DNA of 64,000 bases from Desulfolutivibrio sulfoxidireducens (GTDB taxonomy: Bacteria > Desulfobacterota > Desulfovibrionia > Desulfovibrionales > Desulfovibrionaceae): the NCBI RefSeq assembly GCF_013376475.1, contig NZ_CP045508.1:248001-312000 (forward strand), in the 5' to 3' direction. Shown in pieces: positions 8,454 through 17,839 of the stretch; within the stretch, counting starts at the first letter, position 1; every line of letters begins with the position of its first letter. The translations under genes were made by a program, and so were the position numbers. The notes under the pieces were generated by a model that was given only the letters and a program-made list of their open reading frames with translations, did no database searches and was not told the DNA's origin.

Positions 8454-9611
8454 ATGCCGCATGCGCCGAACGATCCGGGCAAGGGCTCGGCCGGCCGGGC
8501 CGCCTCCCCCCCTGGGGAAACGCCGTCCGCGGGGCCCCGCGCCAGGTGGGTGACCGAGGTCGGGGCATGGCGGGACATGGCCCGAGCCTGGGACGAGCTT
8601 GCGGCCCTGGCCCGACCGGACAATCCCTTCCTGACCCACGACTGGCTCATGGCCTGGTGGGAGGTTTACGGGGTCGGGCGAAGGCTGGCTCTGGCCGTGG
8701 TCGAGGACGGGGAGCGCCTCATGGGCGTTGCGCCCTTGTGGTCCGGCCGGCGCGGCCAGGCCGGGGTGGCCCTGCGGACCCTGTCGTACCTGGGCGGGGA
8801 TTTTGGCGGCGCGGAATACCTGGACTTCCTGGTCCCGGTCGGCGGGGAGAAGCCCTTTTTCGCGGCCCTGGTCCGACTCATGGACGGGTCCGGCCATGAC
8901 CGGCTGTGCCTGGAGCGCCACGACGCCGCCTCGCGCAGCCACGTCTATCTCAAGGTGGCCCTGGCGAACCGGCCTGTGATGTATCAGACCGGACTGGGTT
9001 ACACCTACCCCTGCCTGACCGTGCCCGAAACCCGCCGGGATTTCGAGACGTCGCCCCTGGCGGCCTGGGCCGGGGCGGGGGAACAGACCGGGAGGATTCG
9101 GATTTTTTCGGACGTTCCCGCGGACCGCCGCGAAGAGGCCCTGGCCCGGCTTTGCGACCTGCACCAGGCCCAGGCGGCCCGGCGCGGGGACCAGGGGGCC
9201 TTCGACGACCCGCGCAAGCGGTCGTTTTACGCGGCCCTGGCCGGGCGGCTGGCCGGAACCGGACGGCTGCGTCTTTCCGGCGTGCTTGTGGACGGGGAGT
9301 TTGCGGCCGTGGAGATCGGCATTGGCGCGGGCGCGGCCCACTTCGCCCTGGAGTCCGGGGCCTCGCCCGAGGCGGAAAGCCTCGGCCTGGATCGGCTTCT
9401 GACCGCCAGCCTGTTCGGCTCCCTGGTCGGCCGGGCCTCCTCGTACACCTCGCTCAAATACCACGACCCCCACATTCGGACGTTGCCCTTCGTCATGCGG
9501 CCGACCCTGCGCCTGGATGCTTTTTTCGGGGCCAGGGGCCGGGCCGCGGCGGCGCTCAAGGCCCTGGCCGGGCTTAGCCGGGAGGCCCTGGGTTTTCTTA
9601 CGGGAAAATGA
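8454..9611 (+). CDS. CelD/BcsL-type acetyltransferase-fold (GNAT-6) protein, second copy
   Basis: The protein has 385 residues and is the tandem paralogue of the upstream gene. It shares the NPFLTHDWLMAWWEVYG motif and a second-half block VDGEFAAVEIGIGAG that matches the acyl-CoA-binding half of the GNAT-6 fold. It starts only three bases after the preceding stop, so it is certainly co-transcribed. It is the last gene of the plus-strand half of the locus and ends 16 bases from the converging deacetylase gene. Two divergent copies suggest modification of two positions or two different acyl donors; this is inference. Confidence 0.8.
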   Translation: MPHAPNDPGKGSAGRAASPPGETPSAGPRARWVTEVGAWRDMARAWDELAALARPDNPFLTHDWLMAWWEVYGVGRRLALAVVEDGERLMGVAPLWSGRRGQAGVALRTLSYLGGDFGGAEYLDFLVPVGGEKPFFAALVRLMDGSGHDRLCLERHDAASRSHVYLKVALANRPVMYQTGLGYTYPCLTVPETRRDFETSPLAAWAGAGEQTGRIRIFSDVPADRREEALARLCDLHQAQAARRGDQGAFDDPRKRSFYAALAGRLAGTGRLRLSGVLVDGEFAAVEIGIGAGAAHFALESGASPEAESLGLDRLLTASLFGSLVGRASSYTSLKYHDPHIRTLPFVMRPTLRLDAFFGARGRAAAALKALAGLSREALGFLTGK

Positions 9612-9627
9612 CCGCGCGCCGTGTCTG

Positions 9628-10662
9628 TCAGAAAAGGCCGGCCAGGGCGGCCTGGAACATGGCCGGGCTGAAACGGCCCATGGGGCTTTTAAAGCGCGGC
9701 TCGCACACGTTGACCCGGGGCAGGGCCAGGGGATCGGCGTCCGGGCCGAGGCGGGCCCGGGTCACGGCGCAGCCCGTCACGTAACCCGCGTCCCGGGCCG
9801 CCGCGCGCACCCGGGCGTCATGGTCGCCCTTGGGATAGGCCAGGGCGGTCACGTCCAGTCCGGTTTCGGCGGCGATGCGGTCCCTCGACAGGACAAGTTC
9901 CCGGGCCAGGTCGTCGTCCGCCAGGGTGGTCATCCGGGCGTGGGACAGGCCGTGGCTGCCGGGCGCGACCCCGGCCCGGGCCATCTCCCGGACCTGGTCC
10001 CAGGTCACGAAGCCGTGCCCCGCCGCGTCCATCTCCGGATGTCCCAGGGCCACGTCCAGGTCCGCCAGCCAGGCCTCGCGCGCGGTCCCGTCCGCCTCCC
10101 AGGCCGCCCGGACCGCCCGTTCCACGTCACGGCCCGGCCCGGGTCCGAACATCGCCCCCGGGGCGCGGCCAGCCAGGTCCCGGCCCCGGGGGCTGGTCCA
10201 CAACCCTTGTTTTTCGGCCTCTCCCAGAAGAAAGCGCAGCCGCTCGGGAAAAAAGACCCGCCGGGCGCCCACGAAATCCACCGTAAGGAACACGGTGGCC
10301 GGGATACCGTGGCGGGTGAGCACGGGCAGGGCGTGGCGGTGGGTGTCCTCCCAGCCGTCGTCGAAGGTCACGGCCACCGTGCCTGGCGGCGGCATGCGGC
10401 CCTCGGCCAGATGCCTGGCCAGTTCGTCAAGGGGCATGGGCCGGCGGCGCGCGGCCAGGAAGGCCATCTGGGCCGCGAAGCTGTCGGCCAGGGTGACGAT
10501 GTACGGGGAACTGTGGCAGTTTTGGGCCTCGTCCGGGGTCAGGACGCGGTGATACATGAGGATCACCGGCCGTCCGGCCCCGGGGAGGCGGTCCGCGCCC
10601 ACGGCCGTGGCCGCGCGGCACAGCCCCCATTTCACCAGACGCTTCAGTCCGCCGTGGAGCAT
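9628..10662 (-). CDS. polysaccharide deacetylase (NodB/CE4 domain)
   Basis: The protein has 344 residues with a carbohydrate esterase 4 fold. The NodB motif 1 is TFDDG (Asp101/Asp102) and the metal-binding motif 2 appears as SHGLSH. ILMYHRV near the N-terminus is the typical entry strand. It has no clear signal peptide, unlike many secreted deacetylases, so it may act in the cytoplasm or at the inner membrane. The start is placed at the ATG that overlaps the end of the upstream glycosyltransferase gene; a longer open frame upstream is Arg/Pro-rich shadow sequence. It would remove N- or O-acetyl groups from the polymer or an intermediate. Confidence 0.87.
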   Translation of the reverse strand: MLHGGLKRLVKWGLCRAATAVGADRLPGAGRPVILMYHRVLTPDEAQNCHSSPYIVTLADSFAAQMAFLAARRRPMPLDELARHLAEGRMPPPGTVAVTFDDGWEDTHRHALPVLTRHGIPATVFLTVDFVGARRVFFPERLRFLLGEAEKQGLWTSPRGRDLAGRAPGAMFGPGPGRDVERAVRAAWEADGTAREAWLADLDVALGHPEMDAAGHGFVTWDQVREMARAGVAPGSHGLSHARMTTLADDDLARELVLSRDRIAAETGLDVTALAYPKGDHDARVRAAARDAGYVTGCAVTRARLGPDADPLALPRVNVCEPRFKSPMGRFSPAMFQAALAGLF

Positions 10663-11738
10663 GGACCGCTCCCCTCCAGATAGGCCGCCACGCGCCGGGC
10701 CTGTCGTCGTTTTTGCGGCGAGAGGGCGAGGTACGCCAGTCCGCGCCCGGTGGCCGCCACCCGGGCCGCAAAGGCCAGGGCCTCGATGCCGGGCACGAGG
10801 AAGCGGGCCGCCAGCCTGGTGTCCCGGGCCTGGTCGCCCGCGCCGACGGGCCTGGCCGCCAGGGCGCGCAGGGTCTTTCGGGACTGCCTGGCGGCCTCGG
10901 CCAGGAAGGCGAGTCCAGCCACCGCGAAAAACCAGGGTTGGAGAAGTCCGGCGCAGGTCAGGGCCGCCAGGACGCTGGCCGGAAGGCTTCGCCGCACAAG
11001 GACGGGCCAGGGCGCGAAGGCCCGGAACCGGCTGAACTGGTGCCGGAAATGGCGCTCGACGATCCGCCATAGTCCCGGCCCGAGTTGCCAGGATATTCTG
11101 GCCCCCGGGGCGAAGGCGAAGCGCCCGCCGGACCGGCTGATCTTTTGCACGAAAAGGGGGTCCGCCCCGAAACGCGGCCACTCGGGGAACCCGCCCGCAG
11201 CCTCCCACACCCGGCGCATGTAGGCCACGCCGGCCCCGCCGGCGGCGGCCTTGGAGGTCCGGCCCAGGCCCTCGGGATCGAGTTCCCCGACGCGCAGGAC
11301 CGGTCCGCGAAACAGCGAGGCCCCGTAGATGGCCCCCATATCCACGTCACGGCCAAATATTCGCGCCGGAACGGGCATGACCTCCACCGCGCCGGTGACG
11401 TAATCGGCCCGGCCCTCCTCCAAAGGGCGGCGCAGGGCCTCGAGCCAGCCCGGGGAGGGCAGGTTGCCGCCGTCGATCTGGGCGATGATCCCGGCATCGG
11501 CGGCCAGGGCCACGGCCAGGTTGCGGCCCCGGCCGGGCATGGCCCCGGGGGCCTCGATCAGGGTCACCCGGGGGTCGGCGGCGGCCAGGGCGCGCAGGAT
11601 GTCCGGGGTGGCGTCGTCGGACCCGGCGTCCACGAAGACGATGCGGTCCTCTGGCCGGGCCTGGACGCAAAGGGCCTCGGCCAGCGCGCGGAGTCCCCGG
11701 GCCTCGTTTTTGACCGGAACGACAATGGCCGCGCGCAT
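10644..11738 (-). CDS. family 2 glycosyltransferase, membrane-anchored
   Basis: The protein has 364 residues. It starts at the ATG behind a strong GGAGG site. The GT-A domain shows IVVPVKNEARGL, FVDAGSDDATPD and, in place of the usual DxD, an IDGGN segment. The C-terminal third has hydrophobic helices (around LLQPWFFAVAGLAFLAEAA). It lies one base downstream of the flippase gene and overlaps the deacetylase gene by 19 bases. The atypical DGG metal motif is worth noting, but it occurs within otherwise normal family 2 spacing. The transferred sugar is unknown. Confidence 0.86.
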   Translation of the reverse strand: MRAAIVVPVKNEARGLRALAEALCVQARPEDRIVFVDAGSDDATPDILRALAAADPRVTLIEAPGAMPGRGRNLAVALAADAGIIAQIDGGNLPSPGWLEALRRPLEEGRADYVTGAVEVMPVPARIFGRDVDMGAIYGASLFRGPVLRVGELDPEGLGRTSKAAAGGAGVAYMRRVWEAAGGFPEWPRFGADPLFVQKISRSGGRFAFAPGARISWQLGPGLWRIVERHFRHQFSRFRAFAPWPVLVRRSLPASVLAALTCAGLLQPWFFAVAGLAFLAEAARQSRKTLRALAARPVGAGDQARDTRLAARFLVPGIEALAFAARVAATGRGLAYLALSPQKRRQARRVAAYLEGSGPCSTAD

Positions 11739-11739
11739 C

Positions 11740-13086
11740 CTAGGACCTCCGCCGGTCAAGGAGGGACCGGATCCGCCCGGCCAGAAACGCACGCTCCGTC
11801 CGTCCGGGAAAAAGCATGGCGGCAAGCCGGGTCCCGGTTTTCCTGGACACGAAACCCAGCAGGCAGACGCAGGACAGGCCGTAGGCCGCCGACGAGGCCA
11901 TGGCCGCGCCGGCCGGGCCGTGCTCCGGGATCAGAAGGACGTTCAGGCCCAGATTGAGGACCATGGCGGCCACGGAGACCAGGGAGATGAATCCCGGTCG
12001 GCCAAGGCCCAGCACGTCGGTTTTCAGGAAATCGTACAGGCTAAGGGCCAGAACGCCGGGCAAAAGCAGGATCATGGGCCACAGGCTCGGGGAGAAGTCC
12101 CGGCCGAAAAGGACCAGGATGGCCGGTTTGGCGGCCACGGCCGCGCAAAGGCAGATCACGGCCATGACCGGCAGGACGTGGGCGATGACCAAGGGGGAGA
12201 AACGCCGTCCGGCCTCGTCGTCCATGCCCAGGCGGATGGGCAGAAACGGCGTGGACACGGTCTCGGACACGGCCAGGATGATCTCGGCCAGGCTCACGGC
12301 CGCGGCGTAGTAGCCCACGGCCTCGGCCCCCCAGTAGTGGGCCAGAAACAGCACGTCCACCCGGCGCGATATGCTGTTGGCGAACTGGCTGACCGTGCCC
12401 CGCAGCCCGAAGCGCAGGGCCTGTCCGGCAAGAGCGGGGCGCACCCGGGGCGGCCCGCCGGCCAGGCCCCGCAGCCTGCCGAAGGCCAGAATCCCGACCA
12501 CGGCCAGGGACACGGGCCAGGAATACAGGCTGGCGGTCAGCGTGTCCCCGGTCAGCAGGAAAAGGCCGAGCATCACGGCCATGGGCAGGGTGGAAAAGAC
12601 GACCTTGAGGACGTTCAGGAAATGGATGGCCTTGTAGGCCATAAGCAGGTCGATGCCCAGGTTGTGGAAGAGAAGGAGCGGGATGGAGGCCAACACGAAG
12701 CCGTGAATGGTGTCCGCGCCGTCCAGGGTGAGCAACCCCGCCGCCTGGAGACGGTACAGGCCGACCCCCACCAGGCACAACACCCCGCCGTGGACCAGGG
12801 CGAAGGCCAGGATGTTGCCCAGCAGGGCGCGTGGATCGGCCTTTTTTTTGGCCGCCAGGTAGACCGACCCCAGGCCGAAGCCCAGATTGCCGAAGCTGAC
12901 CACCAGGGTGGGCACGGTCATGAGCAGCCCGTAGACGCCCCGGCCCTCGGGGCCCAGAAGCCGGGTGAACAGGACGTTCTTGGCCAAGCGCAGCGCAAAG
13001 AGCAGGCCCGTGGCCAAAAGACCCGAGGCGGCGAAGGTCCCGAGTTGGGAGAGGTGCGTTGTGGCCTGTTCCCGGTGTCCGCTCAC
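11740..13086 (-). CDS. wzx: Wzx-type polysaccharide flippase (MATE/MVF superfamily)
   Basis: The protein has 448 residues, and about 12-14 hydrophobic helices cover almost its whole length, as expected for an O-antigen or exopolysaccharide flippase. The N-terminal helix with NVLFTRLLGPEGRGVYGL is characteristic of the family. The start is a GTG that overlaps the stop of the upstream glycosyltransferase (GTGA); the frame is open further upstream, but that sequence is an antisense shadow. It should flip the undecaprenyl-linked repeat unit across the inner membrane to the Wzy polymerase encoded upstream. Confidence 0.9.
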   Translation of the reverse strand: MSGHREQATTHLSQLGTFAASGLLATGLLFALRLAKNVLFTRLLGPEGRGVYGLLMTVPTLVVSFGNLGFGLGSVYLAAKKKADPRALLGNILAFALVHGGVLCLVGVGLYRLQAAGLLTLDGADTIHGFVLASIPLLLFHNLGIDLLMAYKAIHFLNVLKVVFSTLPMAVMLGLFLLTGDTLTASLYSWPVSLAVVGILAFGRLRGLAGGPPRVRPALAGQALRFGLRGTVSQFANSISRRVDVLFLAHYWGAEAVGYYAAAVSLAEIILAVSETVSTPFLPIRLGMDDEAGRRFSPLVIAHVLPVMAVICLCAAVAAKPAILVLFGRDFSPSLWPMILLLPGVLALSLYDFLKTDVLGLGRPGFISLVSVAAMVLNLGLNVLLIPEHGPAGAAMASSAAYGLSCVCLLGFVSRKTGTRLAAMLFPGRTERAFLAGRIRSLLDRRRS

Positions 13087-14222
13087 GGCCGCCCCCGGCC
13101 GGTGGCGAGTTCCTCGTACAGGGCCATGAGTTTTTTCGTGCGTTCGGCGAAGGAGAAATCCCGCTCCACCGTGGCCTTTCCGTTCTCGGCCAGCCGCCTT
13201 GCCAGCCCGGGCTCGTCCTTGAGCCGGGCCACGGCCGCGGCCAGGCCTTCCACATCCCCGGACGGCCGCAGAAGGCCGTTTTCGCCGTCGCGGACCAGGT
13301 CGGACACTCCGCCCACGCTGGTGGCCACCACAGGCGTCTCCATGGCCATGGCCTCGAGCAGGGTGTTGGGCAGCCCCTCGGTCAGGGACGGGGACAGCAG
13401 GCAGTCCAGGCCCGCGTAATACCCGCGCATGGCCTCGGCATCGAGCCGGCCGTAAAAGGCCACCTTCCCGGCGAGCCCGGGATCGGCGGCCATCCGTCGG
13501 GCGTCGGCCTCCTGGGGGCCGGTCCCGGCCATGGCGAAGCGGATGGAGGGGTCGGCGGCCAGGAGCCGCTTGGCCGTCGCGAGGAAGATCAGGGGACCCT
13601 TTTCGTGGCGCAGGCGTCCGGAGAAGCCCACGACAAAGGGCCGGGAGGGATCGCGCCGGGCGGGGGGTGCGTTTTCGCGCCGCCACCAGGCGGTGTCGAC
13701 GGCATTGTGCATGAGCACGATGTTTTTGGCCCGGTAGCGGCGGGCCTCGGCGGCGATGGCCCGGGACACGGCGATGACCGCGTGAAAGGCGGGCAGGGCG
13801 AGTTTGTCCAGGCGGACGTAGAGGGCGCTTTTGGCGCTGCCCTGGTGGGCCACCCAGCCGTGCAGGGTGGTCACCCGGCGAAGGCGGGGGAAAAAGGGGG
13901 CCAGGCCAAGGGTGAGAAGATCGGTCTTGGGGTCGTGGGCATGCAGGATGTCGGCCCGAAGCGACCGGAGCAGCGCGGCCAGGGCCCGGGCCTGGCCCAG
14001 GTCGAAGACGGCCCGGCCGGAGAATTCGTGGAAGCTCGCCCCGACCTTTCGGGCCAGGTCTCGCGTCGGGTCCAGGTCCTGGCCGTTTTTGCGCAGGTAG
14101 GCCACGTGATAGTCGACGCGGCGGGGATCGATGGCCGCGACGGTGTTGAAGATGGTTTTTTCGGGACCGCCGCCGCCGCCGGAGGAGGCCCGCAGGTGCA
14201 GGACCACGATCCTACCCGGCAT
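13083..14222 (-). CDS. family 4 (GT-B) glycosyltransferase
   Basis: The protein has 379 residues in two Rossmann halves. The N-terminal half has a glycine-rich SGGGGGPEKTIFN loop. The C-terminal half has the diagnostic EX7E motif (EGLPNTLLE) followed by AMAMETPVVATSVGG, and FSGRLRHEKGP marks the start of the donor-binding domain. It is a retaining GT-B enzyme of the GT4 family and would add a sugar to the lipid-linked repeat unit in the cytoplasm. It is coupled to the flippase gene by a GTGA overlap and preceded by a short gap after the secreted protein gene. Confidence 0.92.
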   Translation of the reverse strand: MPGRIVVLHLRASSGGGGGPEKTIFNTVAAIDPRRVDYHVAYLRKNGQDLDPTRDLARKVGASFHEFSGRAVFDLGQARALAALLRSLRADILHAHDPKTDLLTLGLAPFFPRLRRVTTLHGWVAHQGSAKSALYVRLDKLALPAFHAVIAVSRAIAAEARRYRAKNIVLMHNAVDTAWWRRENAPPARRDPSRPFVVGFSGRLRHEKGPLIFLATAKRLLAADPSIRFAMAGTGPQEADARRMAADPGLAGKVAFYGRLDAEAMRGYYAGLDCLLSPSLTEGLPNTLLEAMAMETPVVATSVGGVSDLVRDGENGLLRPSGDVEGLAAAVARLKDEPGLARRLAENGKATVERDFSFAERTKKLMALYEELATGRGRP

Positions 14223-14249
14223 GGGGCGCTCCCGGGCCGTGGGGCGGGG

Positions 14250-15260
14250 TCATTTCAGGGTCCTCGTGGCCAGGGGGCAGGCAAGGACCCGGAAGGCCGA
14301 GGCCGGGATTTTGGCCAGCTCGTTTTTGAGGTTGAAGGGATTCCAGGCCGCGCCGTCGGGTCCCATGTTCTGGAGATAGATTTGGAAGGTCTTGGAGGAC
14401 AGCCCGACGATCAGGCCGTAGCGCTGCATGGCCCGGACCAGGGGTTTGACCTTCTCGGACAGGCCCAGGGCGTCCAGGTCGAGGCCGGGATCGAGCGCAA
14501 GGCGCGCGCCCATGGGGATGGAGTCCGGGCCGACGGCCTTGCCGTCGCTGCGCGAGGCCGGCGGGCACAGTTCCAGGAGACCGCCCGGGGTCGAGGATTG
14601 GCGGGTGGTGGGCAGGCCGCAGATCAGGGCGTGATTGATGGTTCCGGAGAGGAATTCGGCGTGGGTCACCAGGCCGGCCACGAAGGGAACGCCCGAGGCC
14701 ACGGCCCCGGCCGTCCACCAGGAGGGGCCCGAAAAGGGGGGCAGCACGCCCGATCCGCGCAGATCCCAGATGAAGATGCGGCTGGCCGAGACCAGGCGTC
14801 CGCCGTCCATCCGGGCCTGGGAGAGTTCCCAGGCCTTCCCCTGGCCCGGGTCCATCAGGAGGAGATGGCCGTCGGCGGCCGGATCGGGCCAGATGCCCGG
14901 GGGCATGGGCACCGGGACCTTGCCGTCGCCGTCCTCGTCCATGCTCGGGTGTAGTTCGCCCTTGTGGGAGGGCACGGCCACGGTCTCGCAGGCCTTGGAA
15001 TCGACGACGAAAAGCGGGGCGGTCCACTTGCGAAACGAGCAGGTCAGGGGGCCGGCGGTCTGAAAAAGGGTCTGGATCATGGCCGGCGAGTCCGGGAAGG
15101 CCGGGGCGTTGGCGGCGATGGGCGTGTTCCAGGGCGAATCGGCGGAGAAGGGCCGGTAGCCTTGGGGCGGATTCATGCCCGAAAGGCACTGACCGGCCCC
15201 GGCCGGGCCGGGGACCGCGAAAATCGCCAAAAGGGCCAGGATGATCGCGCGAAGAGGCAT
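14250..15260 (-). CDS. secreted protein of unknown function in the exopolysaccharide operon
   Basis: The protein has 336 residues. It begins with a Sec signal peptide (ILALLAIFAVPGPAGAG), then a Cys, so periplasmic or extracellular location is likely. I do not recognise a named domain. Visible landmarks are SADSPWNTPI near the N-terminus, an acidic DEDGDGK segment that resembles a calcium loop, Trp-rich FIWDLRGSG and PSWWTAGA segments, and NHALICGLP. The overall pattern recalls secreted carbohydrate-active proteins that bind or trim polymer, but I cannot assign a reaction. It lies one base from the upstream glycosyltransferase gene, so it belongs to the same transcript. Confidence 0.8.
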   Translation of the reverse strand: MPLRAIILALLAIFAVPGPAGAGQCLSGMNPPQGYRPFSADSPWNTPIAANAPAFPDSPAMIQTLFQTAGPLTCSFRKWTAPLFVVDSKACETVAVPSHKGELHPSMDEDGDGKVPVPMPPGIWPDPAADGHLLLMDPGQGKAWELSQARMDGGRLVSASRIFIWDLRGSGVLPPFSGPSWWTAGAVASGVPFVAGLVTHAEFLSGTINHALICGLPTTRQSSTPGGLLELCPPASRSDGKAVGPDSIPMGARLALDPGLDLDALGLSEKVKPLVRAMQRYGLIVGLSSKTFQIYLQNMGPDGAAWNPFNLKNELAKIPASAFRVLACPLATRTLK

Positions 15261-15261
15261 G

Positions 15262-16455
15262 TCACGTCCCTTCCTTTTCGCCTTTTTTGGGGGTCCAGGC
15301 CACGATCACCCTGCCCCGTGCGAAGTCGAGGACGCCCAGGGCCGTGCCCAGGTTGCCCACAAGAAAATACCAGGCGGTCTCGGCCAGCCTGGCCAGCTTT
15401 TTGGACCGCCGGGCAAGGCCCGCGGACAGATGCGACAGGGCCAGGAGCAAGAGCCCCAGTTGTCCCAGAAAAACAAGGGCGAACAGCCGGCTGCCCGGGG
15501 CCAGGACGGTGCTGGTCACGAAGACCCCGGCCAGAAAAAACGGCAGCCCCCGGCGCAGGGCCTTGTTGACGAACAGGGCCGGGGCGTACCACCCGAACCG
15601 GCGCGGGTCGAGAAGCTCCCGGCACAGGCGCATGCCCCGCAGGCTCCGGCACACGATGCGCCGCCGGCGTTCCACCTCGTGGGCCTCGTCGCGCGAGGGC
15701 GTGCGCACCGTGGCCACGGCCCTGGGGGCGTAGACGAAGCGCAGGCCCTGGCGGACCACGTCCAGGCAGGCATAGAGGTCGTCGGTCACCCCGTCGGGAA
15801 TCCCCCGGAAGACCGCGCGGCGCACGGCGTAGAGCTTGCCGTCGTTGGAGGTCAGGCTGCCCAGGCGCGATTCCGCCTCCTTGATGGCCCTGTCGAAGTC
15901 GAAATAAGCGCTCTGGGCCTGGCGCAGTTTCCCGGCATCCCGGCCGATCACGCGCCGGCCGCACACCCCGCCCACGGCCGGATCGGCGAAGGGCCGCACC
16001 AGTTCGGTCAGGGCGTCCGGGGAAAGGGCCGAGTCGGCGTCGGCAAAGACCAGGATGTCGCCCCTGGCCAGGGCCGTGGCCTGGCCCAGGCAGCGGGCCT
16101 TGCCCTGATGGGCGCCGCCCGAGGCGGCCACGATGCGCGGCGCGTCGTCCGATGCGGTCGGCGTTGTGGTCACGGCGGCAGCGGCGGCGGCAAAGGCCTC
16201 GCTTTGGCCGTCCTCGTAGAGGAGCAGTTCCCTTTTTTCGGCCGGATAGTCCAGGGCGCGAAAGTGGGCCGCGGCCGGGGCCACGAAGGCGGCCGCGTCG
16301 CGCATGACGGTGATCACGCTGACCATCGGCGGCGGGAGGTTTCGTGGGGTCCAGGGGCGCGGCCGCAGGCGGGCGGCCAGGCCGACGACCGCCGGATACA
16401 GGAGAAGGGGCGCCGCCGCGCCGAAGAGGCACAGGAAAAAAATCAGCCTAGCCAT
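15262..16455 (-). CDS. membrane family 2 glycosyltransferase
   Basis: The protein has 397 residues with an N-terminal membrane helix (first 30 residues), a GT-A domain with VSVITVMRDAA and the DxD motif in FADADSAL, then a TDDLYACL acidic motif. An RRRRIV segment lies where processive enzymes have QxxRW. Two or three hydrophobic segments follow at the C-terminus (about 300-370). It resembles the BcsA/IcaA-like class of membrane glycosyltransferases more than the short soluble ones in this locus. It overlaps the polymerase gene by eight bases. The product sugar is unknown. Confidence 0.88.
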   Translation of the reverse strand: MARLIFFLCLFGAAAPLLLYPAVVGLAARLRPRPWTPRNLPPPMVSVITVMRDAAAFVAPAAAHFRALDYPAEKRELLLYEDGQSEAFAAAAAAVTTTPTASDDAPRIVAASGGAHQGKARCLGQATALARGDILVFADADSALSPDALTELVRPFADPAVGGVCGRRVIGRDAGKLRQAQSAYFDFDRAIKEAESRLGSLTSNDGKLYAVRRAVFRGIPDGVTDDLYACLDVVRQGLRFVYAPRAVATVRTPSRDEAHEVERRRRIVCRSLRGMRLCRELLDPRRFGWYAPALFVNKALRRGLPFFLAGVFVTSTVLAPGSRLFALVFLGQLGLLLLALSHLSAGLARRSKKLARLAETAWYFLVGNLGTALGVLDFARGRVIVAWTPKKGEKEGT

Positions 16456-17839
16456 GGCTCGTTTCGTTCGGAGAGGCGTTTTTTTGGGCCAGAGTCAGGG
16501 CGACCTGGGACAGGCCCAGGGACATCCAGAAGTATTTGTGGGTCATGCTGCTCAACATGAAGAAATAGACCAGCAGCGAGAGGAACGACACCAGGTAGGA
16601 TCTGGTCAAAGAGGCCATGGCCGCATCGCCCTGGCCATCGAGGCGCCGGGCGGCGCCAAGGAAATTGGCGAAACAGCGGCCGATGATGATCAAAAAGGCC
16701 GCGATCCCCAGGATTCCCGTGCCCGTGCCGATTTCGACGTAGGTGTTGTGGGCGTCGCGGCCCACGTCGGTCGCCCCGCCATAGGCCAGGGCCTGCTCGG
16801 ACCGGGCGTAGATCAGGTTGAACATGCCGGGGCCCTGGCCCAAGAACGGCGCGCTTCGGAACACGTCCCAGGCCACGTCCAGGTAGGACATGCGCCGGGT
16901 GATGGAGTGGTCGGCCGCATGCCCGATGCTCATCTGCCTCTGCCAGTATTCGGGGGGGATACTGGCCAGGATGACCGCGGCCACGACCAGGAGCGAGGCC
17001 CCCACGACGCCCAGTTCCCGGGGCTTGAGCCGGGTGGCCAGCCGCAGTCCGGAAAGAAGGAGCACAAGGCCAAGGACCACCGCGCCGCTACGGGAGAAGG
17101 TGAACACCACGGCCAGGACGTTGAGCATGAAAAGCGCGATGTTGCCGGCCCGGGCCAGGGACGATTTGGCGAAGAAGACGCGGTGCAGGATCAGGGGGAT
17201 GACGAAGATGACCATGCAGGCGAAGTGGTTCGGGTTCCCGGCCGTGCCCACAGCCCGCTTGAGGCTCTGGGCGGTGACGTCCATGGCGAACATTTCGATG
17301 TTGAAGACGTAGCCGACGATGGACAAAAACGAGCTTATGGAGACGCTGGCCACCAGGACGGTGACCAGACCGTGTTCGTAGCGGTGGCGGTCGATGATGA
17401 GCAGGGTCATGGCGAAAACGATGTAGGCCGTGAGCAGGCCGCGAAGCTCGTCCAGGGACAGGGGGAAAAACGGGGAGACCAGGGCCGCGACGAGGTTTAT
17501 CACGCCGAAGGCGATGAACCATTTCCAGAATGTGGAACCAAGGGGGATGGGTTCGCCTTTGCGGAACAGGAAGTGGAAGGCGACGACCAGCACCAGGGCC
17601 GCGCCGGCGAGCTTGGAGATGGTCAGGAAGTTGTAGGATTCCGTCAGTCCTCGGTATGCGGAGAACGGGATGAAGAAAATGATCAGATAGTAGGGGATGG
17701 CGGGGCGTTTGAAGAAGGCGAAGGCGACGGGCAGGGCCAATATGGGGACGATGGCCAGGAAATAGTATTGGGTTGTGAGCAGGACGAGGCTTGTGCCCGC
17801 CAGGGCCAGGAACAGGAGAAGATTGTGGATTTTTCGCAT
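16448..17839 (-). CDS. wzy: O-antigen ligase / Wzy-like polymerase
   Basis: The protein has 463 residues with about 11 hydrophobic helices and one larger soluble loop between about residues 290 and 380 containing YLDVAWDVFRSAPFLGQGPG, VGRDAHNTYVEIG and a conserved-looking His. This is the signature of the Wzy/WaaL (PF04932) family. In this setting it should polymerise repeat units in the periplasm. It is the first gene of the minus-strand operon; a TATAAAAT sequence in the intergenic space upstream may be its -10 element. Confidence 0.88.
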   Translation of the reverse strand: MRKIHNLLLFLALAGTSLVLLTTQYYFLAIVPILALPVAFAFFKRPAIPYYLIIFFIPFSAYRGLTESYNFLTISKLAGAALVLVVAFHFLFRKGEPIPLGSTFWKWFIAFGVINLVAALVSPFFPLSLDELRGLLTAYIVFAMTLLIIDRHRYEHGLVTVLVASVSISSFLSIVGYVFNIEMFAMDVTAQSLKRAVGTAGNPNHFACMVIFVIPLILHRVFFAKSSLARAGNIALFMLNVLAVVFTFSRSGAVVLGLVLLLSGLRLATRLKPRELGVVGASLLVVAAVILASIPPEYWQRQMSIGHAADHSITRRMSYLDVAWDVFRSAPFLGQGPGMFNLIYARSEQALAYGGATDVGRDAHNTYVEIGTGTGILGIAAFLIIIGRCFANFLGAARRLDGQGDAAMASLTRSYLVSFLSLLVYFFMLSSMTHKYFWMSLGLSQVALTLAQKNASPNETSHG

